Assembly (NCBI RefSeq): GCF_902498195.1
Contig: NZ_CABVIY010000006.1
Span: 372,001-436,000, forward strand
Reading direction: 5' to 3'
Source: Pseudomonas fluorescens
GTDB taxonomy: Bacteria; Pseudomonadota; Gammaproteobacteria; Pseudomonadales; Pseudomonadaceae
DNA: 64,000 nucleotides
The notes beneath the pieces were generated by a model. It worked only from the letters and a program-made list of their open reading frames with translations. It had not been told where the DNA came from and made no database searches. This document shows, piece after piece, positions 34,595 to 43,081 of this stretch (positions are counted from its first letter, which is position 1; each line of letters starts with the position of its first letter). The translations under genes and the position numbers were made by a program.

Positions 34595-35155
34595 TCAAAG
34601 CGAAGCCAGAAATTTGTCCACGACCTGAGCCGTATCCTGATTGCCATTTTCCTGCGCTTTCTCCGCCTTGGCGATTTCGGCCTTTTGCTGCATACGCTCG
34701 GCAATTTCCTCACCGATCGCCTGCTGCTTCTCCGGCGGCATTTGATCGACTTCTTCCTGGGTCAGCCCCATCTCCTGCAGGATCGCGTCGCGCAGGCGCT
34801 GTTCCGGGGTTTTGCTCATGTATTCCTGGAATTCGGACGTGGCCGAGCCGTCCTTGATCCGATCCTTGACGTCATCCGGCAGCGGCGCATTGACGGCTTG
34901 CAGATTCACCCGGGTCTTGGCGAACGCCTCGTCGACGTTGTCGCTGATCCGCGTGGCTTCGCTGACCTGCTGCGTCGCCTGTTGGGTGGCGGATTCCTGG
35001 ACCTGCGTGCCGGTTTGCGCGGTTTGCGCCTGCACATTGTTTTGCAGGGCCTGGGCCATGGCGCCCTGGAGTCCGGCGACGGCTTCGCTGGTCGGATCTT
35101 CACCAGGGCGTTTGGGGAGCGGTGTAACCAGGTTGGGTTTTGCACTGACCAACAT
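34595..35155 (-). CDS. Hypothetical Gln/Ala-rich protein, 186 aa
   Basis: I cannot assign a family with confidence. The 186-aa product starts MLVSAKPNLVTPLPKRPGED and has a low-complexity Gln/Thr/Ala-rich middle (residues 34-70, QTAQTGTQVQESATQQATQQ). The C-terminal half is helical and charged (EFQEYMSKTPEQRLRDAILQE, then QMPPEKQQAIGEEIAERMQQ). There is no signal peptide. Pseudomonads often encode one such protein, and the tail recalls export or secretion accessory proteins, but no function can be claimed. Confidence 0.72.
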   Translation of the reverse strand: MLVSAKPNLVTPLPKRPGEDPTSEAVAGLQGAMAQALQNNVQAQTAQTGTQVQESATQQATQQVSEATRISDNVDEAFAKTRVNLQAVNAPLPDDVKDRIKDGSATSEFQEYMSKTPEQRLRDAILQEMGLTQEEVDQMPPEKQQAIGEEIAERMQQKAEIAKAEKAQENGNQDTAQVVDKFLASL

Positions 35156-35313
35156 GATGGGTAGACCTTATGAGTGGTGGTGGTCCAGTGCCTTGAGCAA
35201 ATACTGTGCCTGTGAATGTAGCGCCTTGATAATCAATGGGTTGGCGCCCATTCAACCCAGGTTTGACTGAAAGGTGGGCAAGTGTTTGCCGACGAACGGC
35301 AAGCGTTGTGCGC

Positions 35314-35952
35314 TCAGGGCAGGCCGTTGCAGCAATGCTTGAGAAAACCGGGATGTTGCGCCAGCCGCTTGAAATACTCGTCGACCGCCGGGTAGTCAGA
35401 CCGCTCGATGGGGGTCATCAACCAGCGGTTGACCGACAGGCCGATGACAATGTCGGCCAAAGTAAATCGGGAGCCGGCAACGTAGGCTTTGGTGGTCGCG
35501 AGTTGATGTTCGAGGATGCCCATCTTTTGGTTCCACCCACGCACACCCACCTCCAGGCGATGCGGGTCCTGGAATTCCGGGTCCTTGCGCACCAGTGCCA
35601 TGAACGCATAGCTCCAGGACGGATTGAGCTCGGTGGCTTGCCAATCCATCCACTGTTCCACCCGGGCGCGGGCGGCGGGTTCGGTGGGCAGCAGCTCGGC
35701 GTGGTGATGGTGATGCTTGCCGGCCAGGTAGCGGCAAATGGTGTTGGATTCCCACAACGGCCCGTTCTCATCAATGATCACCGGGACCTGGGCGTTGGGG
35801 TTGAACCGGAGGAACTCGGGGCTGTGGGTCGAGGCAAACCCGCTGCCCCAATCCTCGCGCTCGTAGGACAGGCCCAGTTCCTCGCAGGTCCACAGGACCT
35901 TGCGGACGTTGATCGACGAGGCTTTGCCGAGGATTTTCAGTGCGTGTTCCAT
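35314..35952 (-). CDS. Glutathione S-transferase family protein
   Basis: The 212-aa protein has an N-terminal thioredoxin-like domain (about residues 1-80: LKILGKASSINVRKVLWTCEELGLSYE with Ser13 as probable catalytic residue, FNPNAQVPVIIDENG and ESNTICRYL, the glutathione gamma-Glu site) and an all-helical C-terminal domain (RFTLADIVIGLSVNRW). The chosen start drops an 11-residue extension without family similarity. The substrate is unknown. It lies next to a REP element and has no operon partner. Confidence 0.9.
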   Translation of the reverse strand: MEHALKILGKASSINVRKVLWTCEELGLSYEREDWGSGFASTHSPEFLRFNPNAQVPVIIDENGPLWESNTICRYLAGKHHHHHAELLPTEPAARARVEQWMDWQATELNPSWSYAFMALVRKDPEFQDPHRLEVGVRGWNQKMGILEHQLATTKAYVAGSRFTLADIVIGLSVNRWLMTPIERSDYPAVDEYFKRLAQHPGFLKHCCNGLP

Positions 35953-35986
35953 GAAGCGACTCCATCCACAATGACGTACAGACAAG

Positions 35987-36070
35987 TGTAGGAGCTGCCG
36001 CAGGCTGCGATCTTTTGATCTTGTTTTTAAAAAGCACAGTCAAAAGATCGCAGCCTGCGGCAACTCCTGC
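35987..36070. repeat. REP pair, GCTGCCGCAGGCTGCGATC type
   Basis: An inverted pair, the second arm slightly degenerate (CAACTCCTGC), lies between the GST and gntR genes. Confidence 0.85.
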
Positions 36071-36094
36071 AGGATGTGCGCCTTGCCAGGGGGC

Positions 36095-37126
36095 TTACGT
36101 ACTCTCCCGCACCTTCAGCTCAAACCCCATGTCCTGCACCGGTTTGGCCACGGTATTGCCGGCCATCAGCGTCAGCATCTGCTCTGCCGCGCGGCGGCCG
36201 ATGGCTTCACGCGGGGTGCTGATGCTGCTCAGGCGCGGGACCATGTGGGCCGAGGCGGGCAGGTCGTTGAAGCCGAGAATCGCCACCTGCTCGGGGATCC
36301 TGATGCCGCAGCGCATGGCTTCAAGCAGCGCGCCCTGGGCCAGGTCGTCGTTGCCGAAGAAGATCGCATCGACATCGGGATGACTGGCGATCATTTGCAG
36401 GAACAGCTCGCCGCCCAGGCCGACGGAAGACGGGCGCGGCGTCAGCACTTCCAGCGCCGGGTCATACAGGCCGGCTTTCTGCAGGGTGCGACGGAAGCCT
36501 TCGCCACGCAGCAAGGTGCGTTGGTCGAGTTGCGCACCGATGTACGCCAGGCGCTTGCGGCCGCGAGACAGCAAATGATCGGCGGCGGTTTCGCCGGCGG
36601 CCAGTTGCGAAAACCCCACGCAATTGAGGCCGGCGGCGCTGTCCAGCTCCATCATGTACACGCAGGGAATGTTGCTGGCTTCGATCATCCGCCGCGAACT
36701 TTCGGTGCGGTCGAAGCCGGTGAGCAGCAAGCCACGCGGCTGATAGGCCATGTAGTTGCGCAGCAGGTTTTCTTCTTCATCGCGTGAATAGTGAAAGTTG
36801 CCGATCAGCACTTCGAAGCCCTTGGGGCGCAAAACCTGATGAATGGCTTCCAGGGTATCGATGAACAACAGGTTGGACAGGGAGGGCACCAATACCACTA
36901 CCGAATGGCTCTGGGCCGAGGCCAGGGCGCGGGCGGCGGAGTTGACCACGTAGTTGAGTTCAAGCGCCGCGTTCTGCACCTTTTCCACCAGTTCGGTGGC
37001 CACGGTGCTGACGCCGCGCAAGGCGCGGGAGGCGGTAATCGGGCTGACGCCGGCCAGTCGGGCGACTTCGTTCAGGGTAGGGCGGCCCGTGGTGCGCGTA
37101 TTTTTATCGTTCTTGGTTGAGGTCAT
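36095..37126 (-). CDS. gntR: Gluconate utilisation repressor, LacI family
   Basis: This LacI-type GntR (not the GntR winged-helix family) represses gluconate genes and is released by gluconate. The 343-aa protein has the N-terminal LacI helix-turn-helix (residues 18-40, TLNEVARLAGVSPITASRALRG), hinge helix (AARALAS) and periplasmic-binding-like effector domain (about 70-340). It is divergent from gntK-gntP. Three nearly identical boxes with core TAGCGCTGTC lie before gntR, gntK and gntP, which implies autoregulation and control of both uptake and phosphorylation. Confidence 0.93.
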   Translation of the reverse strand: MTSTKNDKNTRTTGRPTLNEVARLAGVSPITASRALRGVSTVATELVEKVQNAALELNYVVNSAARALASAQSHSVVVLVPSLSNLLFIDTLEAIHQVLRPKGFEVLIGNFHYSRDEEENLLRNYMAYQPRGLLLTGFDRTESSRRMIEASNIPCVYMMELDSAAGLNCVGFSQLAAGETAADHLLSRGRKRLAYIGAQLDQRTLLRGEGFRRTLQKAGLYDPALEVLTPRPSSVGLGGELFLQMIASHPDVDAIFFGNDDLAQGALLEAMRCGIRIPEQVAILGFNDLPASAHMVPRLSSISTPREAIGRRAAEQMLTLMAGNTVAKPVQDMGFELKVREST

Positions 37127-37157
37127 CGACGGCTTGCCAAACAAAATACAAGGCACT

Positions 37158-37172
37158 AAGGTAGCGCTGTCT
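37158..37172. promoter_or_regulatory. GntR operator 1 (before gntR)
   Basis: AAGGTAGCGCTGTCT is identical over 15 bases to the copy before gntK. AGCGCT is the palindromic core. Confidence 0.75.
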
Positions 37173-37309
37173 CGATGCAGCTGCAAATGCGTGAGCGGGG
37201 GTTCGCCTGATCCTCGCTTTTTGGCGTTGGAGACGAACATGCTGCAACCCACAAAAATGACAAGAAGGCGTCGGCAACTTCTACTTTTGATTGAGTGTCA
37301 TAGCTTGCA

Positions 37310-37324
37310 AAGGTAGCGCTGTCT
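37310..37324. promoter_or_regulatory. GntR operator 2 (before gntK)
   Basis: AAGGTAGCGCTGTCT lies 18 bases before the gntK start, 152 bases from operator 1. This could allow a repression loop. Confidence 0.77.
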
Positions 37325-37341
37325 GCGCGCTGAGGTGTTAC

Positions 37342-37875
37342 ATGAATCATCCCATCACCGCCCTGGTCATCATGGGCGTTGCCGGTTGCGGCAAGACGTG
37401 CGTCAGCGAGGCCCTGTGCCAGCTCAGCGGCGCCACTGCCATTGAAGGCGACTCTTTCCACCCTGCCGCCAATATCGAAAAGATGAGCGCGGGTATCCCC
37501 CTGAACGACGAAGACCGTGCCGGCTGGCTCGACAGCCTGTGCGATGAACTGCGCCGCATCGACGCCCTGGGCCAGCGCCCGGTACTGACCTGCTCGGCCC
37601 TCAAGCACATTTACCGCGAACGCCTGCGCAGTGCCTTGCCAGGCCTGGGCTTCGTGTTCCTGGAACTGACCCCCGAAGTCGCCGCCGACCGCGTTTCCCA
37701 TCGGCCGGGCCACTTCATGCCCTCGACCCTGATCGACAGCCAGTTCGCCACCCTCGAATCCCCCGTTGGCGAGCCCTTGACCCTGGCCCTCGATGCGTCG
37801 ACACACAGCGTCGATCAGTTAGCTGTCCAGGCGCACCACTGGTGGCTTGAGCACGGCCTGCAACGCGCCGGTTAA
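37342..37875 (+). CDS. gntK: Gluconokinase
   Basis: GntK phosphorylates gluconate to 6-phosphogluconate, which enters the Entner-Doudoroff pathway at Edd. The 177-aa protein is of the usual thermoresistant gluconokinase size, with Walker A GVAGCGKT (residues 12-19), the substrate motif GDSFHPAANIEKMSAGIPLNDEDR, TCSALKHIYRERLR and HFMPSTLIDSQFATLE. The ATG directly follows operator 2. gntP lies 82 bases downstream behind operator 3. Confidence 0.95.
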   Translation: MNHPITALVIMGVAGCGKTCVSEALCQLSGATAIEGDSFHPAANIEKMSAGIPLNDEDRAGWLDSLCDELRRIDALGQRPVLTCSALKHIYRERLRSALPGLGFVFLELTPEVAADRVSHRPGHFMPSTLIDSQFATLESPVGEPLTLALDASTHSVDQLAVQAHHWWLEHGLQRAG

Positions 37876-37887
37876 TTTTTGCTCGCA

Positions 37888-37902
37888 GAGATAGCGCTGT
37901 CC
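37888..37902. promoter_or_regulatory. GntR operator 3 (before gntP)
   Basis: GAGATAGCGCTGTCC shares TAGCGCTGTC with operators 1 and 2. It lies in the gntK-gntP gap, so gntP probably also has its own promoter. Confidence 0.72.
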
Positions 37903-37930
37903 TTATGGCTTTCGAATTACCCGCTTTAAT

Positions 37931-37938
37931 AACAACAA
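37931..37938 (+). promoter_or_regulatory. AACAACAA motif before gntP (possible Hfq/Crc site)
   Basis: AACAACAACAACC contains overlapping AANAANAA matches just before the AGGAG ribosome site of gntP. Confidence 0.55.
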
Positions 37939-37957
37939 CAACCAGGAGACACCCCTA

Positions 37958-39310
37958 ATGTTTGGCATGTCCCACGAGACGTTCCTGCTGCTCGATGCAG
38001 TGGTCACGGTGATCGGGCTTATCGTCCTGATCACCAAGTTCAAGTTTCACCCCTTCATTGCCCTGATCATCGCCGCCGCCTTCCTCGGGCTGACGTCCGG
38101 CATGCCGATCGGCACCATCATCAAGGCCTTCCAGGACGGCTTCGGTGGCGTGCTCGGTTTCGTCGGGATCATCCTCGCGCTGGGCACCATGCTCGGCAAG
38201 ATGATGGCCGAGTCGGGCGGGGCGGATCAGATCGCCCAGACGCTGATCCGTGCCTTCGGCAAGGACAAGGTGCAGTGGGCGATGATGTTCGCCGCGTTCC
38301 TGGTGGGCATTCCGCTGTTCTTCGAAATCGGTTTCGTGCTGCTGATCCCGCTGGTGTTCATCGTCGCCCGGCGTACCGGTGTGTCGATCATCAAGATCGG
38401 TATCCCGCTGCTGGCCGGTCTGTCCGCCGTGCACGGCCTGGTGCCACCGCACCCGGGCCCGTTGCTGGCGATCGGCGTGTTCGGTGCCGACATCGGCAAG
38501 ACCATTTTGTACGGCCTGATCGTGGCGCTGCCTACGGCGATCATTGCCGGTCCGATCTTCGGGACCTTCATTGCCAAGCACATCCCCGGTCACCCGAATC
38601 AGGAACTGGTGGATCAACTGGCACGCGAGACCGATTCGGCCGATCTGCCGAGCTTCGCCATCACCCTGGTCACCGTGCTGTCGCCGGTGTTCCTGATGCT
38701 GCTCAAGACCTTCGCCGATGTGGTGCTGCCGGACGGTAACTTTTTCCGCACCTTCATGGACCTGATCGGTCACCCGATCTCGGCACTGCTGATCGCATTG
38801 CTGCTGTCGCTGTACACCTTCGGCTACAAGCAGGGCATCGGTTCGCAACAGATCCTCAAATGGCTGGACGCGAGCCTCGCCCCGACCGCTGCGATCATCC
38901 TGATCATCGGCGCCGGCGGTGGCTTCAAGCAGATGCTGGTGACCAGCGGCGTGGGCGACGTGATCGGCCACATGGCGGTGGCCGCGCAGATCTCGCCGAT
39001 CCTGCTGGCGTGGCTGGTGGCGGCGGTGATCCGCATCGCGACAGGTTCCGCGACCGTGGCGACCATTACCGGCGCGGGCATCGTGGTGCCGGTGGTCGGG
39101 ATGATTCCAGGGGTTAACCGCGAGCTGCTGGTGCTGGCCACCGGTGCCGGCTCGTTGATCTTGTCGCACGTGAACGATGCCGGTTTCTGGCTGGTGAAGC
39201 AGTACTTCAACATGACCGTGGCGGAGACGTTCAAGACCTGGACGGCGATGGAGACGATTCTGTCGGTGGTGGGGTTGGGCTTTATTCTGTTGTTGTCGTT
39301 GTTCGTTTAA
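37958..39310 (+). CDS. gntP: Gluconate:H+ symporter, GntP family
   Basis: This inner-membrane importer of gluconate has 450 aa and about 12-14 hydrophobic segments. Family stretches include FQDGFGGVLGFVGIILALGTMLGKMMAESGGA, VHGLVPPHPGPLLAIGVFGADIGKTILYG (signature loop) and ATGSATVATITGAGIVVP. It works with GntK to feed 6-phosphogluconate. AGGAG lies 12 bases before the start. A long bidirectional terminator follows. Confidence 0.95.
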   Translation: MFGMSHETFLLLDAVVTVIGLIVLITKFKFHPFIALIIAAAFLGLTSGMPIGTIIKAFQDGFGGVLGFVGIILALGTMLGKMMAESGGADQIAQTLIRAFGKDKVQWAMMFAAFLVGIPLFFEIGFVLLIPLVFIVARRTGVSIIKIGIPLLAGLSAVHGLVPPHPGPLLAIGVFGADIGKTILYGLIVALPTAIIAGPIFGTFIAKHIPGHPNQELVDQLARETDSADLPSFAITLVTVLSPVFLMLLKTFADVVLPDGNFFRTFMDLIGHPISALLIALLLSLYTFGYKQGIGSQQILKWLDASLAPTAAIILIIGAGGGFKQMLVTSGVGDVIGHMAVAAQISPILLAWLVAAVIRIATGSATVATITGAGIVVPVVGMIPGVNRELLVLATGAGSLILSHVNDAGFWLVKQYFNMTVAETFKTWTAMETILSVVGLGFILLLSLFV

Positions 39311-39320
39311 GCGCAGTTGG

Positions 39321-39362
39321 CAGGCACAAAAAAACCGCAGTGATGCGGTTTTTTTGTGCCTG
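39321..39362. terminator. Bidirectional terminator between gntP and the RHS gene
   Basis: CAGGCACAAAAAAACCGCA/TGCGGTTTTTTTGTGCCTG is an extended perfect stem with a GTGA loop. A and T tracts on both sides serve both convergent genes. Confidence 0.9.
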
Positions 39363-39379
39363 CGTTCAGGCCGTCAATC

Positions 39380-40198
39380 TCAATGCTTATCTGGCCACGG
39401 ACTTCGAATACCGCTGGCAGTTGAAGGGATCTGTTTGACACCAGAGTCGGTGCCGCTGATCCTGAGTCCGTCCCTCGTTTTTTCCCTACTGAACTGGTTC
39501 TGTGGACGCACACCGTAGTTGCCCTCGAGGATGATTCCAGTGCGAACGCTTTTGCTTTCATTGGGAGTAGAAACGGCGCCTGGCTGGGCACTGGAGCTTC
39601 TTGTAGGAGAAGGCGTTGACCCTGTAGGTAAACCCTTTTGTGGCGTCGATTTTTGCAAGGTTGTTTTGCTGGGTTTCAGGAAAGGTGTGGCTTGGTTCTT
39701 ATTCATTCCAACCAAGATGCCCGTCATGCCTCCGGTCCTGGCCTGTTTGGCTATTCCAGCCGTGCGCCCCGCACCGCCGCCTGTACCGACGGGAGAAAGG
39801 ATCTGCATTACATCTGCAAATCTGTTGAAGAACCATGTCGAAAGCCAACTTTCGCCTGACGGGTCCGCACGCATCACCGGCTCACCACCGCAATACGCGA
39901 ACCCGTTTAAGCCACCCTTCCCGAACGGGCTGAACATGTCCGGGCTATGAAACCGCATCAATCGCGGGTTATAGACGCGATATCCCTTCCCCAAAACATA
40001 CCAATCAGTCTTCGCCTCACGCAGTTCTCCGTTAAATCCTTGCTGCGTCATAACCTCCTGCCGGGAGGATTGTTGACCATAGGGGGCGTAGGCGAGGTGG
40101 TGAAGGGGGCCAGCCATCTCGGCGAGCACGGTATTTTTGCTGTCGCCGGCTAACAACAGGATGCGGGATGTTTGATTGGCAGGTTCTGATGTAGGCAT
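39380..40198 (-). CDS. Orphan RHS repeat-associated core protein with variable C-terminal domain
   Basis: The 272-aa protein carries the RHS core domain (about residues 30-117: LHHLAYAPYGQQ, GFNGELREAKTDWYVLGKGY, then RVYNPRLMRFHSPDMFSPFG and GLNGFAYCGGEPVMRADPSG). After DPSG, the usual toxin junction, comes an unrelated 155-residue tail rich in Ser/Thr/Lys. Full RHS proteins exceed 1000 aa, so this is a short orphan module. There is no signal peptide, no adjacent immunity gene and no VgrG. The DNA is visibly less GC-rich than its neighbours. The tail is probably a toxin-like domain, of unknown activity. Confidence 0.82.
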   Translation of the reverse strand: MPTSEPANQTSRILLLAGDSKNTVLAEMAGPLHHLAYAPYGQQSSRQEVMTQQGFNGELREAKTDWYVLGKGYRVYNPRLMRFHSPDMFSPFGKGGLNGFAYCGGEPVMRADPSGESWLSTWFFNRFADVMQILSPVGTGGGAGRTAGIAKQARTGGMTGILVGMNKNQATPFLKPSKTTLQKSTPQKGLPTGSTPSPTRSSSAQPGAVSTPNESKSVRTGIILEGNYGVRPQNQFSREKTRDGLRISGTDSGVKQIPSTASGIRSPWPDKH

Positions 40199-40311
40199 CG
40201 GGAGACCTTCGGTTAACGACGCGTCAATAAAGGCCTCCAGCATTTCATGTTGTTCCCGGGCCGGGAACTGACAGATCTGCTAGGTAGCGAGGGTGCAATA
40301 CGAAGCCAGAA

Positions 40312-40401
40312 TGTGGGAGCGGGCTTGCTCGCGAAGGGGGCGTAACATTCAAAGTACATGTTGAATGTCAGTCCGCTTTCGCGAGCAAGCCCGCTCCCAC
40401 A
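40312..40401. repeat. REP pair, GAGCGGGCTTGCTCGC type
   Basis: An inverted pair lies between alaC and the RHS gene. Confidence 0.9.
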
Positions 40402-40412
40402 GTTGTCATGTG

Positions 40413-41630
40413 TCAGGCGTTGGTTTTTGCGACCAGCCCGTCCGCCCGGAACATCCCGCGAATCCCGCGCACGGCCTGGCGAATCCGGTCCTGGTTTTCG
40501 ATCAGGGCGAAGCGCACGTGATCATCGCCGTATTCACCAAAGCCCACGCCCGGCGAGACACAGACCTTGGCTTCGGCCAGCAGTTTCTTGGCGAACTCCA
40601 GCGAACCCAGGTGGGCATAGGCCTCGGGGATCTTGGCCCAGACATACATGGACGCTTTCGGGTTCTCGACCATCCAGCCCAGTTCATGCAGGCCCTTGAC
40701 CAGCACGTTGCGCCGCTGCCGGTATTGCTCGGCGATGTCGCGCACGCATTGCTGGTCGCCTTCGAGCGCCGCAATGGCCGCCACTTGCAGCGGGGTGAAG
40801 GTGCCGTAGTCGTGGTAGCTCTTGATCCGCGCCAGGGCGTTGACCAGTTCCGGGTTGCCGACCATGAAGCCGATGCGCCAGCCCGCCATGTTGTAGCTCT
40901 TGGACAGGGTGAAAAACTCCACCGCAATGTCCTTGGCGCCGGGCACCTGCATGATCGACGGGGCTTTCCAGCCGTCGTAGACGATGTCGGCGTACGCCAG
41001 GTCGTGGATCACCAGCACGTCGTACTGCTTGGCGAGGGCGATTACCCGTTCGAAGAAGTCCAGTTCCACGCACTGTGCGGTGGGGTTGGACGGGAAACCG
41101 AGGATCATCATTTTCGGTTTCGGGATCGACCCGCGAATCGCCCGTTCCAGTTCGGCGAAGAAATCCACACCCGGCACCAGCGGCACCGAACGCACCTGGG
41201 CGCCGGCAATCACGGCACCGTAGATGTGAATCGGGTAGCTCGGGTTAGGCACCAGCACGGTGTCGCCCTGGTCGAGGGTGGCCAGCATCAGGTGCGCCAG
41301 GCCTTCCTTGGAACCGATGGTGACAATGGCTTCGCTTTCCGGGTCGATGTCGACCTCGTAGCGTTCCTTGTACCAGTTGGAAATCGCCCGGCGCAGGCGC
41401 GGAATACCCTTGGATGTCGAGTAGCCGTGGGTGTCTTCGCGCTGGGCGACCTGCACCAGTTTTTCGACGATGTGCGGCGGCGTGGCGCCGTCGGGGTTGC
41501 CCATGCTCAAGTCGATGATGTCTTCGCCACGACGACGGGCGGCCATCTTCAGCTCGGCTGTGATGTTGAAAACGTAAGGGGGGAGTCGATCTATGCGCGC
41601 AAAGCGGCGCGGCGAACCTTGTTCGGCCAT
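40413..41630 (-). CDS. alaC: Alanine transaminase, class I/II aminotransferase
   Basis: The 405-aa PLP enzyme resembles E. coli AlaC (YfdZ), which transfers amino groups between glutamate and pyruvate. PLP Lys244 lies in FFTLSKSYNMAGWRIGF. PNPSYPIHIYG and GFPSNPTAQCVELDFFE (Asn182, substrate/PLP) and HDLAYADIVYDGW (Asp/Tyr cofactor contacts) are also visible. It is cytosolic. In several pseudomonads it lies near hom-thrC, which is not seen here. It is divergent from the LysE gene. Confidence 0.9.
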   Translation of the reverse strand: MAEQGSPRRFARIDRLPPYVFNITAELKMAARRRGEDIIDLSMGNPDGATPPHIVEKLVQVAQREDTHGYSTSKGIPRLRRAISNWYKERYEVDIDPESEAIVTIGSKEGLAHLMLATLDQGDTVLVPNPSYPIHIYGAVIAGAQVRSVPLVPGVDFFAELERAIRGSIPKPKMMILGFPSNPTAQCVELDFFERVIALAKQYDVLVIHDLAYADIVYDGWKAPSIMQVPGAKDIAVEFFTLSKSYNMAGWRIGFMVGNPELVNALARIKSYHDYGTFTPLQVAAIAALEGDQQCVRDIAEQYRQRRNVLVKGLHELGWMVENPKASMYVWAKIPEAYAHLGSLEFAKKLLAEAKVCVSPGVGFGEYGDDHVRFALIENQDRIRQAVRGIRGMFRADGLVAKTNA

Positions 41631-41769
41631 TGTTGCCTCGGATAACGTAAGCGCCCGGAACCGTCCGAGCGACGCTGGTCACTGCGGTGACCTGTGGCGG
41701 AATGTACGGGCAGCTGTGGCAGACTGTCCAGCCTCTATGTAAACAAATTTTTCCGAAGGAAAGGGTTCG

Positions 41770-42432
41770 ATGGAATTTACCAGTGGCTTCTTGTTGAGCC
41801 TTTCGCTGTGCCTGGATATCGGCGTGGCCAACATCGCAATGATCACCCTGGCGATGCAGCGCGGCTATTTTCAGGGCTTCGCCCTGGGCCTGGGCACCTG
41901 CGTCGGCGACCTGATCTACGCCGTGCTGGCGCTGGCCGGCATGACGGTTCTGCTGCAATACGAAACCGTGCGCTGGGTGTTGTGGATCGGTGGTTCGGCG
42001 CTGCTGGTGTACTTCGCGGCGAAGATGATTTATTCGGCGATCCACCATGAGGCGCTGCTGGCCGAGACCGCCGAGGTAGGCCAGAACTCCCATCGCAAGG
42101 AGTTCTTTCGCGGGATTTTCCTCGCCATGTCGTCACCCAGTGCGATTCTCTGGTTCGCGGCGGTGGGCGGCACCCTGATCGCCCGTTCCGGCGGTGGCGG
42201 TGCGCTCAGCTCGGCGCTGTTTCTCGGCGGTTTCCTCTGCGCGGGGCTGCTGTGGTCGGCGGGCCTGTGCTTCGCGGCCAGCCACGGCGGCAAGTTGCTC
42301 GGCGACAAACTGCTGCGCTATTCGTACCTGGCATCGGCGGCGATCTTCTGCTATTTCGCGGTGTACGTGATCCTATCGGGCTACAACGAGTTTGTCGGCG
42401 CCGGGGCCGTCGAGGCGTTGCACACCCTCTGA
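41770..42432 (+). CDS. LysE/RhtB family amino-acid exporter
   Basis: The 220-aa inner-membrane protein has about six hydrophobic segments. The N-terminal LysE signature is GFLLSLSLCLDIGVANIAMITLAMQRGYFQGFALGLGTCVGDLIYAVLA with the usual GxxxGD pattern, written here in parts: FALGLGTCVGD and IYAVLALAGM. Later SPSAILWFAAVGG is typical. Such proteins export amino acids or dipeptides to avoid overload. The substrate is unknown, and the adjacent alaC gene makes alanine or a related amino acid a reasonable guess. Confidence 0.87.
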   Translation: MEFTSGFLLSLSLCLDIGVANIAMITLAMQRGYFQGFALGLGTCVGDLIYAVLALAGMTVLLQYETVRWVLWIGGSALLVYFAAKMIYSAIHHEALLAETAEVGQNSHRKEFFRGIFLAMSSPSAILWFAAVGGTLIARSGGGGALSSALFLGGFLCAGLLWSAGLCFAASHGGKLLGDKLLRYSYLASAAIFCYFAVYVILSGYNEFVGAGAVEALHTL

Positions 42433-42498
42433 CTGGGCGAATCGGGTTTGGCCTCTATACTCCCAGCCGAACCCACTTTTCGCTCCAGGAGTCGAGCC

Positions 42499-42984
42499 AT
42501 GGATGAGCAAACACGCGTTGAAGTGACGGAACCGCGCTTCGAACACGGACACTTCCTGCTGATCGCAGGACTAGGCGGACGTTTTACCCAGCAAACCACC
42601 CAGGGCATCCCGGCACTCTGGGAGACCTTCATGCCCCACATCGGCAATGTTCCGGGCCAGAAAGGCGAAGTGACCTACGGTGTGTGCTGCAATTTCGACG
42701 GCAAGGGCGGCTTCGACTACATCGCCGGCGTCGAGATCAGCAAACTCGACGACTTGCCGGACCAGTACCGTTGGGTCGAGGTGCAGCCGCAGTTGTACGC
42801 GGTGTTCGAGCACAAGGGGCCGCTGGAGGCCTTGCCGCAGCTGTTTCAGTACATCTTCGGCACCTGGCAGCCGCAGTCGGGGCATGAGGTGCTGGACGCG
42901 CCGGAGCTGGAGCGCTACAGCGAAGACTTCAACCCGAAGCTCAACACCGGCAAGCTGGAAATCTGGGTGCCGATCAAGGCCTGA
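42499..42984 (+). CDS. GyrI-like effector-binding domain protein
   Basis: This is a 161-aa stand-alone AraC effector-binding (GyrI-like) domain: FEHGHFLLIAGLGGRFTQQTTQGIPALWETF, CNFDGKGGFDYIAGVEI, YAVFEHKGPLEALPQLFQYIFGTWQP and LEIWVPIK. There is no DNA-binding region. Family members bind small hydrophobic cations or inhibit gyrase (SbmC), and some hydrolyse cyclopropanoid toxins. AGGAG lies 7 bases before the ATG. No operon partner is seen. Confidence 0.85.
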   Translation: MDEQTRVEVTEPRFEHGHFLLIAGLGGRFTQQTTQGIPALWETFMPHIGNVPGQKGEVTYGVCCNFDGKGGFDYIAGVEISKLDDLPDQYRWVEVQPQLYAVFEHKGPLEALPQLFQYIFGTWQPQSGHEVLDAPELERYSEDFNPKLNTGKLEIWVPIKA

Positions 42985-43081
42985 CCCTGTCGTCGCAAGG
43001 CGGATCGAAGGATTCGCCTCTCGATGTCTTTTCGACGCTGATTTATGATCCGCGACCTTCCCATCTGATTTGCGACCCGCC

